Numbered from the stretch's first letter, positions 43,916 to 52,744 are shown. The stretch is 64,000 bases of DNA from Nitriliruptor sp040882075 (GCF_040882075.1 NZ_JBBEBZ010000164.1:1-64000); one strand, 5' to 3'. A program made the numbers and translations. The notes: generated by a model from the sequence alone, not told the origin.

Positions 43916-44110
43916 TCAGTGGCAGGGGAACCCGAGCAGGTGCCGGGCGTCGTGGAAGAGTTCGTGGGCGACCGGGGCGCCAGCGGTCAGCATCCCCTGC
44001 TCGAACGAGGCGAGGAAGATGACGCTGGACAGCGTCAGGGCCCAGCCCAGGGCAGCGAACCCCTCTTGCATGGTGGGCCGTGCGGCGGTGGATGCGAACA
44101 GATTGCTCAT
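43916..44110 (-). CDS. cbtB: Predicted cobalt transporter subunit CbtB
   Basis: A 64-residue protein with one transmembrane helix (LGWALTLSSVIFLASFEQGM) and a His-containing tail, VAHELFHDARHLLGFPCH, typical of CbtB. AAGGA precedes the ATG. It is the first gene after the cobalamin riboswitch, so the operon's first product is the metal uptake system. Confidence 0.9.
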   Translation of the reverse strand: MSNLFASTAARPTMQEGFAALGWALTLSSVIFLASFEQGMLTAGAPVAHELFHDARHLLGFPCH

Positions 44111-44149
44111 GTCTCGGTCCTTCGGGGATACCACGTCCCCTGCGGCTCG

Positions 44150-44345
44150 TGACGGAGGTCAGTGTCCTGGCTCACGGATCGTCACACCACACCCGGCCTT
44201 CCAGGTCCCATTCGACCCGTGACCGCCTCGGTAGCCGGACGTCAAGACGTCCGGGGTGTCGTGCTCCCCGTTCACAGTGGCGGGACCGCCGCGGAATCAC
44301 ACCGCGTTCCTGGATCCAACCCGTCGGGTATGCCGTACTCACCCT
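44150..44345 (-). promoter_or_regulatory. Cobalamin riboswitch controlling the cbtB-cobS operon
   Basis: On the minus strand GATCCAGGAACGCGGTGTGA is followed by TTCCGCGGCGGTCCCGCCAC and TGTGA (core at 44271-44317), and the closing GCCAGGACACTGACCTC lies at 44156-44172. These are the standard conserved blocks of the AdoCbl aptamer. It lies about 40 bases before cbtB and would shut off the whole 24.6-kb gene run when B12 is present. Confidence 0.95.
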
Positions 44346-44401
44346 AGCCGCAGTGAGCAGGATCGCGAGCGGTGCGTTCGACCGCTGACCACCGGTGTCC
44401 G

Positions 44402-45898
44402 TCAAGGCCTCGCGAGCGCCGTGACCAAAGCGGTTACGAGCGCCTCCCCCGTCGGCCGCGTCGCCTCGACATCGACGCGGCCACCCGCGTCGAGCAGCGC
44501 GGCGGAGGTGGTGGGCCCCATCGAGACGATCGGAGCCAGCCGGTCGCCGACGGCGGCGAGGACCGGTCCGGCCAATCGGGCCGTCGGCACCACGACGGCG
44601 TCGAATGCCGGTACGTCGGGACATCCGGCGAACACCGTTCGGGCACTGACCACGACCCGCGCGGACAGCAAGGCGGCGACACCATGATCCGCGCCGTCGG
44701 GAGCCAGCACGACCACCGGTCCTCGGGCCTCCGGTGCCGCCGCCAACAGCGTCGTCGGCGAGGCGAACGTGCGGTCGGCCTGCAAGCCGAACCCGTCCCG
44801 GATGCGGGCGGTGGTCCGCCCCCCGACCGCCCACACGTCGGTCCCGGCCAATGCTCGGACATCGGCCTCCACCTGTGTCAGCGATGACACGAGGTGCTGC
44901 ATGCCGTCGGCGCCCAGCGCGACCAGCGTGCCCACCTTGCCGTCACGGACCTCGACCGCCAGACGCGCCAGCGCAGCGGGATCGCCGGCCTCCTCCCGCG
45001 CGACGTGCAGCTCGATCACCGCCGCGCCCGCGTGCCGAAGCTCACCGGCGACGGTGCTGGTCCGCTGCGAGAGCCGCGGAAGGAGGACCCGTGTGCCGTG
45101 CAACGGCCGGCGCTCGCGCCACGACAGCTGTTCACGCATCGCGACCACGTCACCCACCACGATGATCGCCGGTGCCGGCAGGTCGGCCCCCTCGACCACG
45201 TCGGCGATGGTGGCGAGCGTGCCCACGACCGACCGCTGCGTCGGAAGCGTCCCGGCCGAGACCACCGCTGCGGCGGTCTCCGGATCCCGTCCATGGGCCA
45301 TCAACTCGTCAGCGAGGGCCCGCACCCGGGCCAACCCCATCAGCAGCACCACGGTGCCGGGAAAGGCGGCCAAGGCCGCATGGTCGACGAGGCTCGCGTC
45401 ATCCGTTGCTTCGTGCCCGGTCACCACCGCGAAACCGGGCGACACCGTCCGGTGGGTCACGGGGATCCCGGCTGCTCCAGGCACCGCGATCGGCGAGCTG
45501 ACACCCGGGACGATCTCGAAGGGGATGCCCGCCTCGCGGCATGCGCTGCCCTCCTCGCCCCCTCGGCCGAAGACGAACGGATCTCCCCCTTTCAGGCGAA
45601 CGACCGCATGTCCCGCCGCCGCTCGGGCGAAGAGAAGCTCATCCACTTCTTCCCGGCTGTAGCCGGGAGAGCCGGACCGCCGACCCACCAGGATCCGATC
45701 CGCTCGAGCCGGGACCAGATTCAGTGCCTCGGCAGGTGAAAGATGGTCGTAGGCGACAACGTCACAGGTCGACAGGATCGTGGCTGCGCGCAACGTCAGG
45801 TAACCAGGATCACCCGGACCCCCACCCAGAATGTGGATCGTGCCGCCCGTGGCGGGAGGGCCCCCCAGACCATGGAACGGGGGTTCGGGACTCAACAC
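44402..45898 (-). CDS. CobA-HemD fusion: uroporphyrinogen-III C-methyltransferase and uroporphyrinogen-III synthase
   Basis: A 498-residue fusion. Residues 20-250 are the SAM-dependent SUMT: ILGGGPGDPGYLTLRAA, VVRLKGGDPFVFGRGGEE and EIVPGVSSPIAVPGAAGIPV. Residues 260-498 are a HemD-like uroporphyrinogen-III synthase (LHGTRVLLPRLSQRTSTVAG, ending VSMGPTTSAALLDAGGRVDV). It makes precorrin-2 from hydroxymethylbilane. The start codon is GTG, with GGAG eight bases upstream; other in-frame starts are not excluded. It lies upstream of the riboswitch, so its control is separate from the main operon. Confidence 0.93.
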   Translation of the reverse strand: MLSPEPPFHGLGGPPATGGTIHILGGGPGDPGYLTLRAATILSTCDVVAYDHLSPAEALNLVPARADRILVGRRSGSPGYSREEVDELLFARAAAGHAVVRLKGGDPFVFGRGGEEGSACREAGIPFEIVPGVSSPIAVPGAAGIPVTHRTVSPGFAVVTGHEATDDASLVDHAALAAFPGTVVLLMGLARVRALADELMAHGRDPETAAAVVSAGTLPTQRSVVGTLATIADVVEGADLPAPAIIVVGDVVAMREQLSWRERRPLHGTRVLLPRLSQRTSTVAGELRHAGAAVIELHVAREEAGDPAALARLAVEVRDGKVGTLVALGADGMQHLVSSLTQVEADVRALAGTDVWAVGGRTTARIRDGFGLQADRTFASPTTLLAAAPEARGPVVVLAPDGADHGVAALLSARVVVSARTVFAGCPDVPAFDAVVVPTARLAGPVLAAVGDRLAPIVSMGPTTSAALLDAGGRVDVEATRPTGEALVTALVTALARP

Positions 45899-46121
45899 GC
45901 ATCACACTCCGGCGCCGGACGAGCGTTCACGCTAGTTCGTGAGCACCGTCCCTTCAGACCCGTGACACCGCAGGCCGACTACTTCCCCGGAAACGAAGGC
46001 CTCACCTCGAACGCGGCAGTCACTCTCCGTCGACATTCAAGCTCGACTTCCACCACGGCGGACACGCTCCGCAAGAAGTACACGCGAAGTACACACGCAG
46101 ACGAAGGCCTCACCAGGACGC
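45899..46121. other. Intergenic stretch with a doubled GAAGTACAC motif
   Basis: Between cobA-hemD and the hairpin there is no gene. It contains GAAGTACACGCGAAGTACAC (46074-46095). The reverse complement of a similar doubled motif lies left of the first tRNA fragment (15445-15462). These may be integrase or excisionase binding sites of old elements. Confidence 0.45.
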
Positions 46122-46156
46122 AAAACGGCCCGGAAACAGCGTTTCCGGGCCGTTTT
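46122..46156 (-). terminator. Hairpin directly after the tRNA-Ala fragment (copy 2)
   Basis: A perfect 16-bp stem, AAAACGGCCCGGAAAC at 46122-46137 against its complement at 46141-46156, with loop AGC and A/T runs at the stem base. It starts immediately after the 3' end of the tRNA fragment on the minus strand, with a sequence unrelated to the hairpins at the other two copies. Confidence 0.85.
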
Positions 46157-46157
46157 C

Positions 46158-46206
46158 GTGGAGGTGATCGGATTTGAACCGACGGCCCCTTCGTTGCGAA
46201 CGAAGT
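46158..46206 (-). repeat. tRNA-Ala 3'-end repeat, copy 2 (candidate attachment site)
   Basis: The same 49 bases as at 15529-15577 and 54471-54519, again without the D arm and 5' acceptor strand. It separates the B12 region from the AbiE/IS30 region. Confidence 0.85.
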
Positions 46207-46326
46207 TCCTCGCGCGGGATCGCCGGCCCAGCACATGCCCGTAGATCGGCTGTCCGACGTCGTTAACAGCGAATCAGCGTTTCGACGTCCAGGCGTGTTC
46301 CACAGATGCTCCACAGCAGAATGCGG

Positions 46327-46386
46327 CCATCTACGGCAGGTTCCCTCATCTTCCCTCACCCGATTGTGGAGCCACTGTGGAGCACC
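46327..46386. repeat. Repeat block shared with the 15.7 kb site
   Basis: ATCTACGGCAGGTTCCC, then TCCCTCACCCGATTGTGG, ending TGTGGAGCCAC and TGTGGAGCACC, with CTCCACAG inverted at 46309-46316. At every place where copy 1 has GTGGTGC this copy has GTGGAGC, in both orientations. Confidence 0.5.
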
Positions 46387-46560
46387 GATCGGCCCCGAAA
46401 GCAGCCTCATGCCGCACCGATCGCTTCTCAACGGATGAGCGCGGGTGATGGCGCCACGCGGGTCGGCCCCGACTATGCGGGGGCAGGGGCTCGAACCTGC
46501 CGGGCGCTCCACTGTCAGGTTTGAGGTACGATGTCCCTGTGCGGAGTTGGAGGTGCTGTC

Positions 46561-47163
46561 ATGCGTAGCATCGTGCGGGAGCGGATAGATCAGGCGCCGG
46601 TCGGCGCTTGGTTCCGGCCGTCGGAGCTTGGTGGGGGCAACGCCGTGGAGCAGGTGTTGTCACGGCTCGCCCGTGAACCTGACGGTCCGCTGGTGCGTGC
46701 CGCCAAGGGGTTGTACTTCAAGTCCGGCCCGGCGGACCCGTTCCTCGGCAAGCGTCGCCCCTCGCCATTGCAGACCGCCTGCGAGGTTGCAAAGGGGCGG
46801 GGTGTGGGTCCGGCGGGAGCGTCAGCGGCCGCCTACCTCCGCCTGACCACCCAGGTAGCGCCTCGTCCGACCCTGACCGTCGTGGGCTCACCGCCGACAG
46901 GGGTGGACGGCGTCGCCTGGCAGGTTCGCAACAACCCAGTCCGTGCCCAGCTGAGCTTCGCGGAGATTGCAGTCATCGAACTGCTGTCGCTGTACCCCTA
47001 CGGGGTCGAGGCCGAGTGGGACGAGGTCGTCGCCCGCATCGCGGAGCTTCGCGCCCGCCGCAAGATCCGCCTGGAACGGATCAGCAACGCGGTCGCCGCC
47101 GAGCGCCGCAAGCCGGCGCTGCGTGAGAACCTCCAGCGGCTGCTCGCCGACTTGGCGGCCTGA
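46561..47163 (+). CDS. AbiEi-like antitoxin (DUF6088-type)
   Basis: A 200-residue winged-helix type protein: MRSIVRERIDQAPVGAWFRP, LVRAAKGLYFKSGPADPF, GVGPAGASAAAYLRLTTQV. It precedes an AbiEii-like nucleotidyltransferase by one base and resembles antitoxins of AbiE-type pairs, which abort phage infection. GGAGG lies seven bases before the ATG. A homologue with the same plan lies at 48721-49323 on the other strand. Confidence 0.75.
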   Translation: MRSIVRERIDQAPVGAWFRPSELGGGNAVEQVLSRLAREPDGPLVRAAKGLYFKSGPADPFLGKRRPSPLQTACEVAKGRGVGPAGASAAAYLRLTTQVAPRPTLTVVGSPPTGVDGVAWQVRNNPVRAQLSFAEIAVIELLSLYPYGVEAEWDEVVARIAELRARRKIRLERISNAVAAERRKPALRENLQRLLADLAA

Positions 47164-47164
47164 C

Positions 47165-48148
47165 GTGACGCTCGTACGACACGACCCAGACCGCTTCGCT
47201 GCCCTGATCGGCGCCACCGCCGAGGAACGCAACCTCGACCCGTCACTGGTCGAGAAGGACTACTGGGCCGTCGAGGCGCTACGAGCAGTCCACGCAGGCT
47301 TCGAGGTCGAGGTCGGCGGCCAACTCGTGCAGATCCGGCCGATCTTCAAAGGTGGCACGAGCCTGTCGAAGGCGTTCGGACTCATCGAGCGGTTCTCCGA
47401 AGATGTCGACCTTCTCGTCCCCGTCCCCGCGCACAACCCGAAGGAGTACTCGCAAGCCGAACGTTCAAAGGTCATGAAGGCGGCCACGGAAGCCGTGACC
47501 GACGCGCTCGGTCTCGACGGCGAGCGACAAGGCGGCCGCAGAGGCGTCGACCTGCATTGGCGGTACCCATACGAACCCGTCACCGGTGGACCGGCCGCCT
47601 TCGACGCCACCGCAGACATCCGCATCGAGCTCACCGTGATGGGCGGCACGCACCCGAACACGGCCGCGTCGGTCAAGGCCATGGTCACCGAGCACGCTGA
47701 GACCATCCCAGACTTCCCGCAGTACGACGACCTCTCACCCGTTGCGATCGAGACGCTCGCGCCGGAACGGACCCTCGTCGAGAAACTCGCCATGCTCCAC
47801 GACGCCGCGTCGACAGCCACCCCCGAGAAGCCCGGCCGGCTCATCAAGGCCGGACGTCACTACTACGACATCGACATGCTCCTCAACAACGACGACCTCC
47901 GCAGCAGGATCAACGCGGGCTGGGTCGCCGGGATCGCTGAGGATGCCGATGCATGGTCGGCACAAGGCGGGTTCCCGTTCACGCCCCGGCCCGCGAACGG
48001 GTTCGCGTCCAGTCCAGCCTTCAACAACGACGCACTCATGGGCATCATCGAGACCAGCTACCACCTCGCACTGGACTGGGTCTGGGGCGCCAAGCCACCA
48101 CTCGATGAATGCATCGCATCCGTCAAGGAGCACGCCGCGCTCCTATAG
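47165..48148 (+). CDS. AbiEii/AbiGii-type nucleotidyltransferase toxin
   Basis: A 327-residue nucleotidyltransferase. The active site is visible in IFKGGTSLSKAFGLIERF followed by SEDVDLLVPV (the GG-S and DxD motifs), with EKDYWAVEALRAV upstream and PERTLVEKLAMLHD downstream. AbiEii toxins transfer nucleotides to tRNA ends and stop growth; the paired antitoxin represses the operon. The GTG start lies one base after the antitoxin stop. All motifs are present, so the module looks functional. Confidence 0.85.
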   Translation: MTLVRHDPDRFAALIGATAEERNLDPSLVEKDYWAVEALRAVHAGFEVEVGGQLVQIRPIFKGGTSLSKAFGLIERFSEDVDLLVPVPAHNPKEYSQAERSKVMKAATEAVTDALGLDGERQGGRRGVDLHWRYPYEPVTGGPAAFDATADIRIELTVMGGTHPNTAASVKAMVTEHAETIPDFPQYDDLSPVAIETLAPERTLVEKLAMLHDAASTATPEKPGRLIKAGRHYYDIDMLLNNDDLRSRINAGWVAGIAEDADAWSAQGGFPFTPRPANGFASSPAFNNDALMGIIETSYHLALDWVWGAKPPLDECIASVKEHAALL

Positions 48149-48166
48149 CCGACAGTCGCTGCTCGT

Positions 48167-48391
48167 CCACTCTCGACCCATTCATCGTGGCTGAACCTGG
48201 TCGACTCCTTCTTCGCGATCATCACCGGATGAGCTATCCGCCGCGCCTCGTTCACCTCCGTCCGCGACGTCGCCGACGCCGACGCCATACGACACTTCAT
48301 CAACGCCTGGAACGACCGCTGCGTCCCTTTCGTCTGGACCAAGACCGCCGACGACATCCTCACCAGCACCAATCGGAAAGCCGCTTCAGAA
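48167..48391 (+). pseudogene. IS630-family transposase remnant (C-terminal part)
   Basis: The plus strand reads THSSWLNLVDSFFAIITG, a TGA stop, then AIRRASFTSVRDVADADAIR and WNDRCVPFVWTKTADDIL. This is the C-terminal end of an IS630-type DDE transposase. The third catalytic residue, normally Glu in WLNLVE, is Asp here, and an Arg codon (CGA) has become TGA. It has no start and no visible terminal repeats. It lies where the neighbouring AbiEii-like gene loses its reading frame. Confidence 0.75.
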
Positions 48392-48399
48392 GCGGACCA

Positions 48400-48724
48400 C
48401 CAGTTGCGCTCCCTCGCCCAGCGTTCGAGCGCCCGGCCACGCTGGTTGGCGCTCATCAGCTCGTCGGTCTTGGGCAGCGCCACCAGGACGTCCACGTCCT
48501 CGGAGAACCGCTCGATGAGCCGGTACACCTTGGACAGGCTGTCCCGCCCTTGAAGTAGACCTGCAGGCACAACAGGCCTCCTCGGCGGCAGCAGCGACAC
48601 CACGCAGCGCCTCGGTGAGCCAGAAGTCCTTCTCGAGCTGCTCGTAGGGCAGACCCGTCACTACCTCGAGCTGCTCGAGATGCTCCGCGAGCGTGTCGGT
48701 ATCGTCGCGCAGACGGATGCTCAC
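48400..48724 (-). pseudogene. Second AbiEii-like gene, frameshifted and truncated
   Basis: The frame opens MSIRLRDDTDTLAEHLEQLE and reads GLPYEQLEKDFWLTEALRGV. It then breaks: the motif continues as VYFKGG in one frame and DSLSKVYRLIERFSEDVDVL in another, then LPKTDELMSANQRGRALE, and is lost at the IS630 remnant. At least two frameshifts lie around 48545-48580. It was the toxin partner of the AbiEi-like gene that overlaps it upstream. Confidence 0.75.
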
Positions 48725-49323
48725 ACCGCCATCGGCACGCCGAGACGATCACGCAGCCGGCGCCACCGGTGACGAGTGGTGAGATCCCACTCCTGTTCAG
48801 CCACCTCCTCGACTCGCTCCAGGCGGATCCGATCGGTAACCACGGCCTGCCGCACCACCTCGACGAGCCGCTCGAATGGTTTCTCCGACACGCGGTCGAA
48901 GTCCCGTAGCACCTCCAGCAACCCGACCTCGTACGGGGTGAGACCCAGTTCGCGACGGGTGTAGGACCGCGCCACGAACCGAACCGCATCCCGACCCGCC
49001 GGTGCACGCCCGGGCACGGCGACCGTCTCCACCCCAGGAACCTGGGTGGTCAGTCCGAACAGGCGGGCGGCGCTGACCCCGGCCGGGCCGGCCCCACGAC
49101 CAGCGATCGCGAGACCAGCCTCGAGCGGTGGCGGGCTGCGACGACCTCGTGCGGGCGGCCGGTAGTACGAACTCTTGCGGACACGAACGAGCTCGCCCTG
49201 CCCGGCCAGACGCGACAGCTCGGACTCGACTGCCGCACGAGAGCCGCGCAGAGCGCGGGCACGCAGAAACGACCGGCGCTCAACACCGGCGACCGCGCCA
49301 CGGACCTGCGCTGCAATAGACAC
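48721..49323 (-). CDS. Second AbiEi-like antitoxin (orphan)
   Basis: A 200-residue protein with the same plan as the one at 46561: MSIAAQVRGAVAGVERRSFL, LVRVRKSSYYRPPARGRR, GAGPAGVSAARLFGLTTQV, then EVGLLEVLRDFDRVSEKPFE. The start overlaps nothing upstream, and the stop overlaps the broken AbiEii-like gene by four bases. The frame is intact while the toxin is destroyed, the usual order of loss. Confidence 0.72.
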   Translation of the reverse strand: MSIAAQVRGAVAGVERRSFLRARALRGSRAAVESELSRLAGQGELVRVRKSSYYRPPARGRRSPPPLEAGLAIAGRGAGPAGVSAARLFGLTTQVPGVETVAVPGRAPAGRDAVRFVARSYTRRELGLTPYEVGLLEVLRDFDRVSEKPFERLVEVVRQAVVTDRIRLERVEEVAEQEWDLTTRHRWRRLRDRLGVPMAV

Positions 49324-49440
49324 AGAGGTCCGTCACCGTGCACGGCTGTCGCACCTCGCCCGTAGCGTGATCGCGGGCCAGTCGGGCAGCCATCCGGCGG
49401 GATCCGACCACCGACCACCGACCGAGGAGGGAACACGGAG

Positions 49441-49992
49441 ATGTCGCGTCACGATGCCATGCACACACCGTCCGCCTACGACCACCTGGATCCCGTCGAG
49501 CGGGCCGAGGTACTGATGGCACTGATCGAGGAGCAGGCGGCGTTGCTCCCCGAAGCTGAACGCCACGCACGAACGCTCCTGGAGGACGCCTCCGCGGAGA
49601 CGGTCGCCGATGAGGTCGCCGATGCGCTCCAGGGCATACCGCTCGAGGATCTCGCGGCTCGGGCCGGTCGGCAACCGGGCTACGGCTACGTCCACGAGAC
49701 CGAAGCCGCCACATGGCTCGTGGAGGAAGCGGTCGAGCCGTTCGTCGACGACCTACGCCGTCGGGCCGGTCTCGGGATGCGCGGGGCTGCCAGCCGGATC
49801 GCCCTCGGCGTCCTGGCTGGGCTGGACCGGTGCCAGGACGCTGTGGACGGTTCGGTGTTGGCCTACGCCGGCCCCGACACTCCCGCTGAGCTCGCCGACT
49901 GGGTCGTGTCGAAGGCCAGGGAGGCAGGGCTGGATCTGACACCGCACGAGCTGGAGGCGGCGTGGCCGGACGGGGGAGCGCTCATCGACTGA
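49441..49992 (+). CDS. Hypothetical protein
   Basis: A 183-residue acidic, mostly helical protein: YDHLDPVERAEVLMALIEEQ, ADEVADALQGIPLEDLAARA, GYVHETEAATWLVEEAVEPF and ADWVVSKAREAGLDLTPHE. GGAGGG lies upstream of the ATG. I do not recognise the family. It stands between the AbiE-like relic and the TPR gene with about 120 bases on each side, so no operon partner is implied. Confidence 0.65.
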   Translation: MSRHDAMHTPSAYDHLDPVERAEVLMALIEEQAALLPEAERHARTLLEDASAETVADEVADALQGIPLEDLAARAGRQPGYGYVHETEAATWLVEEAVEPFVDDLRRRAGLGMRGAASRIALGVLAGLDRCQDAVDGSVLAYAGPDTPAELADWVVSKAREAGLDLTPHELEAAWPDGGALID

Positions 49993-50113
49993 CGGGCGAC
50001 GCCACACACCGCACGACCATCCGCACGTCGGGGAGGCCGTTACCGCAGGTGCGACGCGCGATGTCCGCGAGGGCGTAGGGTCGGTCGCGACCGCAGAGGG
50101 AGGCTGACCGGAC

Positions 50114-50752
50114 ATGACCACCGACACGGACATCGATGCTGGCTGGGCGCGGTTCGCTGCCGAGGCAGCGTACGCGGACAGCATCGTTCGCTCCGCGATC
50201 GGCGACGTCGAAGCGTCCATCGCGTGCCTCGAGGAAGCGCTGGAGGCTCTGCCCACCTACGCCCCGGCGATCGCGACGCTCGGCTCGATCGACTACCAGG
50301 TGGATGACGAGGTCACGGGCTGGCGTCGGTTCATGTCTTTGCTGGACCTGCCCGACGACGATGGCGACCTCGCCGAGATCGTGGACAAGGCCGGCGACTT
50401 CCTCATCAGCCTCGGACGCTACGAGGACGGGCTCGAGCTCTACCAACGAGCGACTGCCCGCTACCCGGACATCCCCGCGTTGCACCAGGGGATGTCCTGT
50501 TGCGCCGGTCACGAGGGTCACCACGAGCTCGCGATCGCCGCATCCGAACGAGCGCTGGAACTCGCACCGGACGACCAGGAACTCGTCAACGATCTGGGCT
50601 GGTCCCTGTTCGAGGCTGGCAGGCTCGACGAGGCACTGGTCCACCTCGAGCTGGCGGTCGCCATGGACCCCGAGGATGCGCTGGCCACCGAGAACCTACG
50701 GTTCTGCCGTGAGACCCGCCGAGGTTCCTCCCGAGAAGCTGACGCGGGCTGA
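50114..50752 (+). CDS. Tetratricopeptide repeat protein
   Basis: A 212-residue protein with TPR units: SIACLEEALEALPTYAPAIA, GLELYQRATARYPDIPALHQ, HELAIAASERALELAPDDQE and LDEALVHLELAVAMDPEDAL. GAGGGAGG precedes the ATG. TPRs mediate protein contacts; no other domain is seen and no partner is evident from the context. Confidence 0.85.
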   Translation: MTTDTDIDAGWARFAAEAAYADSIVRSAIGDVEASIACLEEALEALPTYAPAIATLGSIDYQVDDEVTGWRRFMSLLDLPDDDGDLAEIVDKAGDFLISLGRYEDGLELYQRATARYPDIPALHQGMSCCAGHEGHHELAIAASERALELAPDDQELVNDLGWSLFEAGRLDEALVHLELAVAMDPEDALATENLRFCRETRRGSSREADAG

Positions 50753-50756
50753 GCAC

Positions 50757-52034
50757 TCAGCCGTGCGCCTCACGGTAGCGCTGCCACACCTCTGCACCGA
50801 GGCGACCGCGGTCCGCGACGTCCAGACCAGTCGCACGTGCCCAAGCGCGTACGGCGGCGGTCGTCGGCTCCGTGGTCTTCGACGAGGGCGACGACGATCT
50901 CGTGTGGGTCCCAGCCCGTTGCAGGGGCAGCTTCGGCGCACCGGGAGTGGTCGGCCGATCCGCTGAGAAACCGAGCTGCTTGTAGCCGGGCAAGCGCCGT
51001 CGGTGCATGGCGGCGAACATCGGGACGTGGGCATCGAGGTAGTCGTGGACCTCGACGTCGTGCTTGTCCGGGTGTGCACGCAGGATGCGGCCGACGTACT
51101 GGACGATCCGCTGCGGTGCTGAGATGGGGAAGGTGAGGAACAGCGTGTCGAGACGTGGACAGTCGAAGCCTTCGCCGATGTAGCGGTCGGTGGCGACCAG
51201 CAGCACGTGACCGTCGTCCGCGAGCCGCTGCCAGGGCGAGTGCGGCTCGGCGAAGTAGATGTCGATGCCGCACAGGTCGGCCAGCTGGCAGTGGCGGGCC
51301 ATCTCGCGGCCCTGGTCCCAGGTCAGCGTGCGACGCAGCGCCTCGGGGATGCGTTCGAGGATCTCGACCAGCGCACCCAGGGTGGCCTCGGCACCGTGGT
51401 CGGCGGGGAAGTCGGCCAGCCACAGGTGCCGGCTGGCCCGGTCGAACACGGTCGCGATCGCCAAACGGTTGTAGGCCCCGACGATCAGGTCGCCTTCCAG
51501 ATGGCCGACCTCGACACGGTCGTCGGCCACCGCCGGCCGGGCGCCGATCAGGTTGAAGCTGCCCAACGGGCTGCGCTTGGCGGGCTGGCCGCCCGGGTGG
51601 CGGCGTCTGCGGCACCGGTGACGGCGGTGCAGCCCCTGGTGGAGCCCACGCCGCAGGCCCCGGCGGCCGTGGGCGTACACCGCCTGGTAGATGCACTCGT
51701 GCGAGACCGTGCCGGTGATCCCGTGGACCCCGCGTGCGAGCTCGATCGAGATCGTCATCGGCGAGTCGCGGGCCTCCAGCCGTGCGGTCACGTGAGCGGC
51801 CAGACCCGGATCCGCGGCCAGCTTCGGGACCTTCGGGCGGGACCGCTGCCGGTCGGCCCGGTCCTGCGCTGCGACCGCCGCATAGCCGGTGCGGCCACCG
51901 TTGCGGTTGACCTCGGTCGAGATCGTGCACCGGTGCCGCCCCAACCGTTCGGCGATCGTGGTCAGCGGCTCGGCCCGCTCGATCCCCGCGCGGATCTCCT
52001 CGCGTTCGTGCAACGTCAACGGCTGTGCTGGCAT
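50757..52034 (-). pseudogene. IS30-family transposase truncated and joined to a helicase tail and an Lsr2-like domain
   Basis: A 425-residue open frame made of three unrelated parts. Residues 1-270 are IS30: LTLHEREEIRAGIERAEPLT, HRCTISTEVNRNGGRTGYAA, VEVGHLEGDLIVGA (first Asp) and LTWDQGREMARHCQL. At EPHSPWQR (about 51225) the IS30 end with its last Glu is missing. The frame passes straight into a DEAD/DEAH helicase C-terminus: LLVATDRYIGEGFDCPRLDT, RIVQYVGRILRAHPDKHDV, HDYLDAHVPMFAAMHRRRL. The last 35 residues, VRAWARATGLDVADRGRLGA, match the DNA-binding half of Lsr2. It is best read as a deletion junction between an IS30 copy and a resident helicase gene; a product is possible but catalysis is not expected. 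Confidence 0.8.
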
Positions 52035-52134
52035 GATGGCTCCCCACCGGTCGGGTTGTGTAGACACCAGGCATCCTGCCCGGCATCACGCTCCGACCGG
52101 CGGAACCTCAGACCTCAACTGCAGCCGTCACCCC

Positions 52135-52677
52135 TTGAACTCGCCCAGCATCAACGTGACCCTCGACGGCTGCGTCGACCACGCCGCATTCGAGCCCGAC
52201 GAGGCCGTCCACCGCCACGCGATGGAGTACATCGCCCGTGCTGACGCTCTGCTGTTCGGCCGCGCCACGTACGAGCTGATGGAGGCTGGCTGGCGCGGCC
52301 CGGAAGCGGCCGCTGGCCTGCCACCCTGGATGACGCCGTTCGCTGCGACCATGGACGCCGCGCGCAAGTACGTGGTGTCGAGCTCGCTGCCGGACGTGGA
52401 CTGGAACGCGGAACTGGTTCGCGGCGACCTCGCCAGCGCGGTCCGCCGCCTCAAAAACGAGCCCGGTGAAGCTCTGGCCACCGGCGGCGTGACGCTCCCG
52501 ACGGCGCTGGCCGAGCTCGGACTCATCGACGAGTACCAGTTCGTCGTCCACACCCACGTCGCCGGACGCGGACCCACACTCCTCGCCGGCCTCACCCGGC
52601 CGCTCGAACTCGAGCTCGTAGACCGGTTCACGGTGACACCCGGCGTCGTGGCGTCCCGGTACGTCCCCCGCCCGTAG
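52135..52677 (+). CDS. Dihydrofolate reductase-like (RibD C-terminal family) protein
   Basis: A 180-residue member of the RibD_C/dihydrofolate-reductase family: SINVTLDGCVDHAAFEPD, ADALLFGRATYELMEAGWRG, ARKYVVSSSLPDVDWNAEL and TGGVTLPTALAELGLIDEYQ. Such proteins bind NADPH; substrates are mostly unknown. The only sensible start is a TTG at 52135, and the usual opening residues differ. It begins about 100 bases from the divergent IS30 start, so the original start may have been lost with the IS30 insertion. Confidence 0.75.
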   Translation: MNSPSINVTLDGCVDHAAFEPDEAVHRHAMEYIARADALLFGRATYELMEAGWRGPEAAAGLPPWMTPFAATMDAARKYVVSSSLPDVDWNAELVRGDLASAVRRLKNEPGEALATGGVTLPTALAELGLIDEYQFVVHTHVAGRGPTLLAGLTRPLELELVDRFTVTPGVVASRYVPRP

Positions 52678-52744
52678 CCGGCGCGATACCAAATGAGCGG
52701 TCATCGTTGTGCGCGCCCCCGGACGATCAACCCGGCGTCCAGAA

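Noticed and set aside
45899..46121. A third cobalamin riboswitch upstream of cobA-hemD
   Set aside because: None of the B12-box blocks can be found in this stretch.
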